Positions 12,201 through 24,200 of a DNA stretch of 64,000 nucleotides are shown here, in pieces; the stretch's first letter is position 1, and each line of letters begins with the position of its first letter. The notes beneath the pieces were generated by a model, which was not told the origin of the DNA, did no database searches, and saw only the letters and a program-made list of their open reading frames with translations. The DNA comes from Plazaster borealis (taxonomy: Eukaryota > Echinodermata > Asteroidea > Forcipulatida > Labidiasteridae): assembly GCA_021014325.1 (NCBI GenBank), contig CM037466.1, positions 15,526,765-15,590,764 of the forward strand, in the 5' to 3' direction. The translations under genes were made by a program, and so were the position numbers.

Positions 12201-15200
12201 GGACATTAAGCTGTGGGCTCCCTGTACTAGGATTGGTAGTGCACTTTAATGAACCCAGAACACTTATCATGGAAGAGTAGGGGTTAACCCCAGTGTTTCT
12301 GGTTCACATAGCAAGCACCCTTGTTTATAGGTTTCCTCAAGCTTGCAAGCTACAGTGATTAAGTTCACTTATGAGGCATCCTTGGTTTCATAACCAGAAA
12401 TATAAAATAATAACATGAGTTTTGAAGTTATTATTAAATGATGTAGTGGTAATAATCTGTATGGGATGTTGGGGTCACCCTGGATAGAGTCTTTGGGTTT
12501 TATCTCGTTGTTTTTACTTTTTTTGGCACTCTTGTTATCATCAGAAGGAGATGTTCAGATTCATTACTGATAATGAACCAACATGTACAATGTCTCTTAG
12601 ATCTTCAAGATTTTAATCTTTTCCTTTGCTTTCAGTCGTTTCGTGTATCCTCTGCTGGTAGCTTTGGTCATCTCTTCCATCACATTCCCTCTTGGGCTTG
12701 GTCAATTCATGGCTGGAGAGGTAAGATGACCAGTAATAGCACAAGTTTTATTACAATTGACCCTGACCTACCCACGTCCTTCAAAACCAACCATATGGCA
12801 ATGATTGCACACCCTGAATCCACCTCTCTCTTACATGACTCAGGGTTCTCCCAATGCACAAGCCTAGCGTATCGGGCCGATACGCAAGATTTGCGTGCCG
12901 ATACTCACACATTTTGGCCTGCTCGAGATTGCACAGTAGGGCTTTTAAAACCAAGATAAACACCAAGTAGAAACATTCTGAAGACCTTGATTCAATTCAG
13001 CGTGCTTCGGCTAAACATCCAAACATCCAAAAAATTCGGTCCAGAATGCCCCACAGTTTTGAAAAAACCTGGGGAAAACCCTGTATAGTCTTATTAGCAT
13101 GACGCCAGGTATACCAATCTTATCAGAGTCCAAACATTTGTGTGTTGAGTTACCATAGAGTATTTTGAAGGATTTGGTACTGTACCCCAAAGTGCCCACT
13201 TTTCTCTCATCATGAGGGCACAACTCAGAAGCGATATATATTTTTGCCGTATTCCACTCGCACTTGTGTGACAACTATTAGTATGAAACTGTGTGTGTGA
13301 TTAATTTTTGTGTCTGAATGAATTTGTGTGTGATTGATTTTGTGTGATTGATTTTGTGTCTGATTGATTTTGTGTGTGATTGATTTTGTGTGATTGATTT
13401 TGTGTCTGATTGATTTTGTGTCTGATTGATTTTGTGTGTGATTGATTTTGTGTGTGATTGATTTTGTGTGTGATTGATTGTGTCTGATTGATTTTATGTC
13501 TGATTGATTTGACAGTTGACTCAGAAGCAGCAGATTGATGAACTGTTTAGTAACACAACCCTCGGTACAGATCCAGCCAATGTGAATGAAGAGAATAAAT
13601 ACAAACCATGGCATCGTCCCAACGTCTTCGTCACCTTAGGAGTTTTTATTCTCATGCAGGTAGAGTGGAGAACCTCAAACTTACTCCAGTGCCCAATTTC
13701 ATAGAGCTGCTTAACGGCTGTCCTTACTGTGCATTTTCCATTTCATAGCACTGCTAACCCTAAGCACATGAAAAGGCATGCTAACCTTCCAGTGCTTACT
13801 GTATGAAAATGAATGACGTAGCAATGCAAATCCATAGTGATTGCGCAGGCTGAGCGCCTAATTTTCTTGCTAACCTGTGTGTTGTGTATATGTGGTCGTT
13901 GCGTTTTGTGGCAAGCATTTTCTGAAATGTTTTACTGGCTACCAAAGTGACTACCATAACAAAGGATGGAAAAGTTGTGGATTTATAAAAATAGCGTAAA
14001 TGTAGTTTGTACATGTACGTCAAAAATGTTAACCAACATGCGCAAAAAATGTTTTTAGCGCAGTAAAATATGTTCTGGCTCTGGCTCAAAAAGCTTCTGG
14101 CATCGCTGATTCTCACTACATTCAAGACATGTTTTTTAAATTCCTTTGACCCTCAGGTTAGCTTATGCCCTGAAATCAGACTTCAAAGGACGTTTTTTTA
14201 TTGATATTATTATTATTTATTCTACCACAACAATACAATAAAAAATATACAAGGCAAATTGAAGAACTAAAAAAGCAAACATAGACCTAGCCCAAGAAAC
14301 ATACAGATTGGCAAAGTATGAAATTGACACTGACTTTATCGTTGTACTATCCAATTTACCCATCTTCCTCTTCATAGTTCTGGATGACAGCTCTAGCTGT
14401 GACTCTACCAGTACCTGCAGGTGTCTTCATTCCAGTCTTCACACTAGGAGCAGCATTTGGAAGGTTGGTAGGAGAATGTATGGCAGCATGGTTCCCGCAA
14501 GGTATTCATACTTCAGAAGGAATCATCAATAAGGTCATACCAGGTGGATACGCTGTCGTTGGTAAGTACAAAGCTGAGGTTAAGTCTCAAGACATTAAGG
14601 TTAAGTCTCAAGACATCAAGGTTTAGTCTCAAGACAAGTATCAAGTCTTAAATCAGCATCAATAAGATCATACCAGGTGGATACGCTGTTTTCGGTAAGT
14701 AGAAAGCTGAGGTCAAGTCTCAAGACATTAAGGTCAAGTCTCAAGACATTAAGGTCAAGTCTCAAGACATTAAGGTCAAGTCTCAAGACATTAAGGTCAA
14801 GTCTCAAGACATTAAGGTTTAGTCTCAAGACAAGTATCAAGTCTTAAATCAGCATCAATAAGGTCATACCAGGTGGATACGCTGTTGTCGGTAAGTAGAA
14901 AGCTGAAGTCAAGTTTCAAGACATTAAGGTCAAGTCTTGAGACAAGTATCAAGTCTTAAATCTTCATCAATAAGGTCATAACGGGTAAAGCAGAGTTCCT
15001 TAGATCAAGTCTTGAGTCTCTAGGTTCTAGTCTTAGATCTTTGAAGTTCTAGTACTTAACAGCAAGTCTCAGGTTCTGAAGGGAAATACACAAGTCATTA
15101 ACTCTATGATTGACTTTACAAATCCCAAGATAAATTTAGCTAATTTGTTTTGCTTTAATCAATTTAGGAGCGGCAGCCTTATCAGGAAGTGTAACTCACA

Positions 15201-18200
15201 CCATATCAACTTCTGTCATAGTCTTTGAGCTGACTGGACAAATAACACACATCTTACCTGTCATGGTAAGTGGTAAAAGACAGGGCGCTGTCATTAGAAA
15301 TTAACAGGGAACAGTTTTAAAGTTGCCAAAAGACCAAACAGTTTAGATTTTTCTCTACAAATAAAACTTGAACAGATGATGCTGTTTCAAAAAAGAAAAG
15401 AAAAAACCCAAAACTTGTTCATAAGCCACTTACAATGCAAAGAGTTCTTGTAACATGCAAATAGTTTGTGCGTGGCATACTGCTAACGTGAGATAATGTT
15501 GGGTTCCAACAATAAGCCAATTGGTTTTTGTAACTAACCTTTACTTATATCACATTAAACATGTTAAAGAGAATTGTGTGCTCTTTCCAACAGTATGCAG
15601 TTTGTTGAGACTTTTATATTTGCTAGGCAGGAAATAATGAATGTTCACTATAATAAAGCATTAAGCGCTACGTTGGCTGAGGCAGGAACAGTGTATGATG
15701 TACTGTGAACATTCAGGCAGATATTGGTTAGGCTGCTCTATAAAAATTGAGCCCCAAATCAAGATTTTTACATCTTTAAATATATGTTTTTGTCTACTCA
15801 GATGGCGGTGTTGATAGCCAACGCTATCGCCCAGTTATTACAACCATCTTTTTATGATAGCATCATCCAGATTAAGAAGCTGCCGTACTTACCTGATATC
15901 AGCCATGCTGGAGCCAGGTAAGTCCTCAATCCCAAACATTACCCCTACAGTGCTGGCCGCATGTTTGTAATTCTGTATCCACAGGCCGGCCATTTTTTTG
16001 AGAACATAAGGGAACATTGGCAGTCTGTGGATGGATATTCAGTATTACGTTTTAGAACGTTGGCGTTCTGTGGATGGATATTCAGTATGATGTTTCAGAA
16101 CGTTGGCGGCACTCGAAGGGTGGAACGTAAGGTAGCCTTAACACCTGGTGTCACACTTCAAGGCTTGTGAATAAAGTGTATTTATCGTTGCGGATAAAGA
16201 CAGGGAACCAGTCTAAAGTCAGTCTAAACGTAAGGGAACGTTGGCGGCCTGTGGATGGTTATTCAGCATGACGTTTCAAAGGGTTAAGGCAATGAAGACC
16301 TTTGATTTCAACACCAGAAACTATTCCAACCTAAACCCGGTTAAATTAATTTTGGGTTGAACAAAGACAAATTTACCGAGTCTCCTATAGGGAAACCGCA
16401 GGTTCAAGTCCCTCTCTAGTCCATTTTTCTTTCTTCAACCCAAAATTGAATATCCTTCATGGGGTACCTTGACAATGAATGGCTAGAAGCAATACCATCA
16501 GTAAGTAACAACAGGTTGGTTAATTATGAAATTTCTGAATTATTATTTTCTTCATCATAGGACCTATGAGATTTTTGTTGAAGACATCATGGTACGATAC
16601 GTAAAGTTCATCTCTTGGCTGTCAACCTACGGTGACCTAAAGGAACTCTTGGATACCTCTCCAAGACTTCAATCCTTCCCCCTGGTAGATGCTCCAGGTA
16701 GGCCCCCTCCCCTCCCAAGACATTATGTCGCTTCTTTGTGTCTGAGTGTGGATTGGATAACTGGAGTGGTCATGCTACAAAAGTGTCCCAACACGTGTCT
16801 ACTTGGTGGCGTGTCGTGGCCGAGCAGATAAGAACAGCGGACTCAAGCTATGGTGTTTCTGATCAGCAGAGTGTGGGTTCGAGTCCTGGTCATGACACTT
16901 GTGTCCTTGAGCAAGACACTTAACCATTATTGCTTTGTTCTTCAGATGGGACATAAAGCCGTTGGTCCCGTGTGTTGTGTAATGCACGTAAAAGAACCCA
17001 GTGCACTTATCGTAAAGAGAAGGGGTTCACCCCGGTGTTCCTGGTTTGATTGGCTGCATATTGTGCCACAGCACCTTGCAAACCATTACATGGTGCTATG
17101 TAAAGGAATAAGTCTCATACTTCAAAACGTAGCTCCGCATACCTTGCAGAAACAAAATACTGAGTGCTTTGAGACGCCCACCGGGTGTGATAAAGCGCTA
17201 TATAAGAACCAAGTACTATTATGGTTATTACTCGTAATGGGTGATTGACGTTATAGGGTTTGCCCATATTGATTGGCTGCATATATAAAGTCTCATACTT
17301 TAAAGCGTTGCTCCACATTCCTTGCAGGAACAAAATACTGAGTGCTTTGGGACGCCCACCGGGTGTGATAAAGCGCTATAATAAGAACCAAGTATTATTA
17401 TTATTATTATTAATCGTAACGGGTGATTGATGTTATAGTGGTCAATAGCTGATAGAATTCTCATTCTTATTTCCTTATGTATTTCTTTTCATCCTGGTAG
17501 AGTCGATGATATTACTGGGGTCAGTGCAGCGCAGTGAGTTAGAGTACATGTTAGAGAAGAAGATAGGTCTAGCACGACGTCTTGTGGTTGTCAAAGAGAA
17601 GAAAAGAGCCCAAGGGGCAGAAGTCCAGCCTGGAACCTCGGATCGATTCTCAGTCGTGTCATTTAATGCTAAGGTAAGTACCAAGACATCCATCACACGA
17701 ATTAGAAATGGAATCACAAGATATTGTGTATAATTTAAAGATCAAAAACAACTCAATCAACATAAATGATAACAAGAGCAACTCTATACAAATTGTAAGG
17801 AGTAACTATAAATAAATAAATAGTAAACTTGCGGGTACAACCGTGTGTAAAATCTCTTTTGGAGGAGTGACAAAATTTATACCAATTGGTTCAGACCTGC
17901 ACAAATCCTCCTATACAGCAAACAAATCAAGCCTTTTGTCGGTCGTCCTCCTTTGAGATTAAAATCTCCTTCATCAAGAAAGGTTTCCAACAAACTTAAG
18001 CTGTAAGTGCTACAGTTGCTTGGTCTGAGTTTCGCCGAAATAATTGGTGGTGGGGTTTTTTGGAGTTTTTTTTGACATATATATGCAGTTTCAAAATGAA
18101 AAACATACACAAACTTTTACATATGCCATGGACAATGCACAAAATACAAAACTGTTTGTACATGGCTGATGGCTTGAGATAATGTTGGGATCCGGACAAT

Positions 18201-21200
18201 AATTCAAGTTTAGTTTTTAATTAACTACTACTGATCATGTATGGATTTTGTCATGCAATACCTTAAATGAAAGCTTATAACTTTCCCAAATCTATAAAAC
18301 TAGCTATTTCAAATTTAAATCTAAATTTGAGGTTAAATCGGTAGCATTTTGAAGCCATGATATGTTTCTTACATTGCAGTCAGATGAAACCAACTCACAG
18401 CCAATCTCAATCAGAAACAGTGCTGATAATCGTAAGTTTTTTGTTTTCCATTCCGCATTTGAAGCCCTGTCAATTTTTACCAATATGTGAACAAAACATT
18501 TTTGGAGTTAAATAACTGCTGTTTGTTCTAATGCAAGGTTTACATCATTTAAGAAGCCCAGGCATGACATTCTTCCTACTTTAGTCTGACTTCAGATTTG
18601 TTTTGCCCTTGAAAAATCATACAAAGTGTGTACAAAACGCAGCCCATGTCAAAAGCATTCAGTTCTTCTTAACTGAATTTTCTGTTGGTTCCTTCCCCTT
18701 TTGTTTTTTCTCTAATTTTGTTACAGCGCCTTGAGCACCTTAGGTGGATAAGTGCGCTTTATAAAACTTTGTTATTATTATTATTATTACATGTAGGTTC
18801 GCCCCTGTACTCAGTAAAATGTATACTTTTTTCCAAAGACCAGATATCATGCCCGAAAGTCTCAGTCTGTAACTCTTGCCCTGACTTTGTTTGTCCTTTT
18901 ATTTCAGCTTCTTCAATCAGTCTCACTAACTTAGAGGTAACTATAAACCATCAAGAGTTTCATTTTTGCTTTCCTAGTATTGCCTCCTATTTCTTTCCCT
19001 GTCACCTGGATGGGACTTTTACATGTTTCACATTTCAGTATCTTAATTGTGGTATAAATTTGTAATTTTGTTCCATTTCCCAAAATTGTATTGATATGTA
19101 TGGCTCCGAACATGGGTACACCTTTTGTTAAAAAGAAACAGAATCACTTTTGCTGGTCTTGTATTTTAACAAGTGAAACCATTTTCTTAAGTTTTGGGGT
19201 AAAATGTTGTAAAACAAGTACCATGCCTTCCAGGCTAGCATTGAGTGCATGAGTTTCTTCTGTAGGGAATTCTGCGCTTACGTCGAGTGTATTTCACAGG
19301 TTAGCAGATAATTGTTGCTTTTGCGCACTCCACTTTACTAGGCATTCTTCGTTTACACAGCTAGCGCGGAAATTCAGCGTTTTCCCAGTAAGCCAAGAAA
19401 TGTGATCGCAAGCGCAGAATTTGGCGGTTACGAAGCCCTGATGAACATTGCTGATAAGGTTTATCAATGATTGGAGCCATACACTGCACCAACTTCAATC
19501 TTTATGGTTTTATTTTCCTTGGTGTTCTTCATTTACTTCTCCTTGATGCTAATTTTCACTATTTGTCCCATCTTTTCTTTTCCTTTTCCTATTGATTGTG
19601 GGATGATATTTATTAACTTATTTGTTATAACAAATCTGTTTTACACCTCTGTTGAATATAACTCCCTGATAACCCTTTTCCTTCTTATCAATATCTTATC
19701 TTGGTACTTCCCATATATGTTGTTAATTTTTCCAACTAACTTATTAATTGGGTTCCCGGTACTTCCCATGTATGTTATTCACCTTTCCAACAAATGTATT
19801 AATTGGTTTTCCTGGTACTTCCCTTATTTATTATTCATTTTTCCTACTAACTTATTCATTGGTTTTCCCTGTACTTCTCATATATGTTATTTACTTTTCC
19901 TACTAACTTATTAATTGGTTTTTCTTGTACTTCCCATATGGTATTCCCTGTATGTGATCATTTCCTTTGTTTTTCCTTGTCTCCTCCATGTACTGTATTT
20001 CACTCCCTGTGGGAATGCAAACTTTGATGCACTTTTCCTCCATATTCCCCCAACCCTTCCATCCCTCATTCCATCGTAGCTCTCCCTCCAAGTCCTGCTT
20101 AGGAAATCCCCCCTCTCAACTCCTCGTTCTTCCCCACGGGGTTCCTTCTCAGCGGCTGGCAAGGTATGGCAAAGGCTTCTCAAAGAAAGTTCCTTGAGTC
20201 AAGACAGCCTTAACACTTTGACTGCTGCAATTTTGTACACCGTCCCTCCCCAGGCGCAAGGGCTGAAACCATCGAAAAGAACTCCATTGTGTCTCCTAAT
20301 GCACGTCAATACGTTTTATACAGGAAAAGTATTTCAATTCGTGACCTACAGAGGGCAGCACAACATTGTACTACCAGCCCGAGAAATCTTGTGCATAGCA
20401 TCTACTATGGGTAGTAAGTCTATACCGAGAATTCTTGGGATTAGCAGTCAAAGTGTGGCAGTCTTAGCTCAAAGAATTTTTTCTGCTACAGATTGATTTT
20501 TGTTCCCTTGCATGGTTTTGCCATTTCTTATAAGTGCGTCTGGTTGCTTTCTGTAAAAGGGACTTTCTGTGAATTCGGGTTTATTCCAATATTCACTAAT
20601 TTACTTTGCTTTCCCCTTCACTTATTTGGTGAGAGGTTTTCCCCATAAAAATCCCCAAATTGTTTGACTTTATACTTTTAATGCAAAATTAATATTTGTT
20701 GCTTATCTGTGTGTAAAATTATGGCTGCTGAGGTGTGTGCTTATGTAAATGTGTTTTTCACGAATGAATCTAAAATCATGACAAGTCTGGTGTTGAGTAT
20801 TAGGACAATCTAAATCTTCCAATAACTGATCTTATTGGTTTTGAATAGTGAAGCATGAAATGAATTATTGGAATGATTTTAATCTCAAAAACAACTCAAC
20901 TGTTTTTTTATGAATCCATCAGAGGAATTTTCAGCTCTCTGTAAAAAAACGTGAGAAGAAGTAGGGATGTACACATTTACTGGTCACTCAAGTAGTGTGT
21001 GAAAGATTGATTTATAACATTGTAGGCCCCTACTGGCAATGGGCATTCACACTGACCATCAACGTAGCGATCAAATCTGAATCACTTTAAATAGTATGGT
21101 ACAGATAGTAGTTCTAACCCCAGACCAGTTCTGTCTGTTTTTTGAGAACATGTCAGTGAACGTACTTGTCCATGCAGTGCCTTGCAGTTTCTACTGGTAT

Positions 21201-24200
21201 AAACACCTACATTTAGAAAACCATTTGGCATGACCCTTCACACTGTCTGCCATGCCACAATGTTTTGTTACATGTCTATTTTGCTCACAACACCTAAGGG
21301 AATGTTGAAGCACTTTGGCTCCAAAGACAGCGTTCTGAGCTCAAGTAACGACTCATTGGACGGTATCTCACGGAAGCCTAAGGTTTATAAACTGGTAAGT
21401 TTACCCAAAGGAACCTACTCCAGGTTGCCGACCACTGTAGCCTAGATGCATAGAGTGGCTTATTCCCCTGTCAGGCATAAGATTTCTCAGGATATTTTCC
21501 TAATTTCAGGATTTTCTCAAAACCTCTTTGAGCGTTCAGATTTTGTTGAAAGAAGTAAAGCAGTCACCAAAGGGAGAAAGAAATAGTCCACATTGTGTCC
21601 AAACCTGTAGTTTTATGTTTCTGAATGATGCACAAACCTCCTGAATTGTAACATCTGGGAGGTTCCAGGTCTAGAATAATGAGGGACCGAGATCTGCACG
21701 AAATGTTTTAGGAATATCCGTCCAATCTCATCCCTGCCCTGAGAAGGAGAACAATCATAGATGTAGCTGTAGATGAAGCAACTTTTAGTTCTGTCTGTCA
21801 GAAGACACTCCAGTGAATTGAAAAAGTTGACAAACTAAAAAGTAAATTTTGAATGCAGCTCAAACAGACTAGAGCAGCAAGATGGTGATTCTGAAATCAC
21901 CTTCATGATCCCGACGGTGATTGATCCCGTTAGGTGATCGGATGATCTTAATTCCACTCGGAGACAATAAGATTCAAACAAACTTCAAAGTACCAATTCT
22001 GAAGACATAATTGATAACATTTTATACTGACGGAGCTATCACTCTTTGTGCCTGTAACATTTTAATAAACGCTGTCACTAAATCCACAACCTATTGGCAT
22101 GTTTTTTATTTGATTGTATTAATAATCTAATCAATGTTGGCTGCTGTGTTTTTATTTGGCATGATACATGGAGCATTTAATGTAACGTAAAAACTTATCC
22201 TTGTGTTTTTCCAATCTGACGAGTTAATTTTTCTGAAATTCTCTTAACAATTACTTCCTTGTCTCCAGTCTTTTTCCTCTGTGGACAAATAATCATAAAT
22301 TAGGTGTTCTTAATTTATATTTTGTATTCCCAAAAGTCCTGAGATTGTTAGTAGCAACACTTTGCCTCCTAGCAAGGGGGACAAGAAAACCTGCATAACA
22401 TTAGTTATAAATGAATTAACACCAATGTTGATTTTGTTCGTCAATAACAATAATCACAAAGACTGTTTTTATAAAGTGTTGAGTTGTTTCCATAGAGAAA
22501 AATTGTTATGTTTTTCAGGTTTTGTAGAGTTGTTTACTTATACAGTTTTGGATTGTTTGCATTTTTAGTTTTTATCCTTAGCTGATGCATATTAAGCTCT
22601 GTATACTCAGTACTTCCTCTAGAGCACCGAGCTTGCTAATTTTAGCAGCGGGTACCACAGCGATTTTCGTTTAGTTTAGAAAGTTTGCTTTTCTACCTTT
22701 TAGCAGTCGATGCAAAAATTAATAGTTAGTTTAACTAACAACTAAAACACACTCTGAGTTCTTACTCAATATATATTTATTTTTTTAATAACTAGTCATA
22801 TAAAGAGAAAGACAGTTTCTTGACATTGTGTGGTTGCTAAGCAAAAAATGAGTGGGGCACCAGTTGCAACAATGTAAACTTGATGGAATTTTGGCTGGTA
22901 ACCAGTTTATGTTAAGCAAGTTTTTCTGTGCTTAGCAAGTTTTTATGCTTACAGGCTTTATGAAAGTGGGCCCTGAGCCCAATTTTAAAGAGCTGCTTAA
23001 GCACAAAAATAGTAACTAAGTGCGAAACAATGTTGCTTACCAGAATAGGGTTACCGGTACCATCCAAATTGACATACCATATGTACCATTTGTGAGTGGT
23101 ATGGTGCTAACTTTTGCTCAGCAGTTATTTACTGCTTAAAGGCACTGAACACATTTGGTAATTTTCAAAGACCAGTATTCTCATTCAGTGAAAATTTGGG
23201 CTCAATTGGTCATCGAAGTTTCAAGAAAATGATGAAAGAAAAAACACCCATGTACAAATTTGTGTGCTTTCAGATAGGAATAAAAGGCTTCTTGCAAGAA
23301 GTCTTTTATTATTTTAGTGAGAAATTACCTCTATCTCAAAAACTACATTACTTCAGAGGGAGTCGTTTCTCACAATGTTTTACACTATCAACAGCTCTCT
23401 GTTGCTTGTTACCAAGTAAATTTTTATGCTAATAAATATTTTGAGTAATTACCAAACGTGTACAGTGCCTTTAAGCAGCTGTATGAAATTAATTGGTCTC
23501 TTAGAGGAAGACAGTGTTGAGGGAGTGTAACGGGTTGACGCCCATCAAGAACAGTTGATAATAATCTTGGTGTTTGTATTTCCCACAGCCGATTGGTGAG
23601 TTTGAAGACATGACTGGAGAAGAGGTACACACACACTACTATTTCTCTCTATTTATTACTCTTTATTCAAGCTGTGAGATGCGTGTTTCTTTCCTTGGTT
23701 GGGGAGGGTGGGGGTTGGTTGAGGGTGGGGGTCTGGGAGGGTGGAGGTTCGGGGGAGGAAGGGTCTTATGTGATTTGATCCACGATCGTATTTTGGGGCA
23801 CACTATTTCAGGGGTAGGGGAGATGAGTACCGATCTGATTGATTATTTAAAGTTTGCCACTGTTTCGTAAGTTTTCATAATTTTGTGCTCTCATAATGCA
23901 TTTGTTGTATAGGCCTCTTCAAATTTGAAAAAAAGAAAAGTCTCATTATTAAAAAATGTAACGAGTGCCCTTTCGAAGAAAATGCTTCAGAAATTTTAAT
24001 CCTACCTGCCCAATCCAAGAAGAAATTTCTACCTGTCCAATCAAAGAAACAATGTTTACCTTGCCCAATAATTTGTTTTAAAAACTACCTAAAGCCCGGT
24101 TCATACTTCCTGCGAATGCGAATGCGAAGCGAATTTTGGTGCCGCAATAATCGGTACACGCTGCCCTTTCAATTGTGACGCAAGAAAATTCCCTTCGCAC

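Noticed and set aside
19471..19914. 147-codon hydrophobic frame
   Set aside because: Half of it is a T-rich 55-bp tandem repeat; the hydrophobicity follows from base composition.
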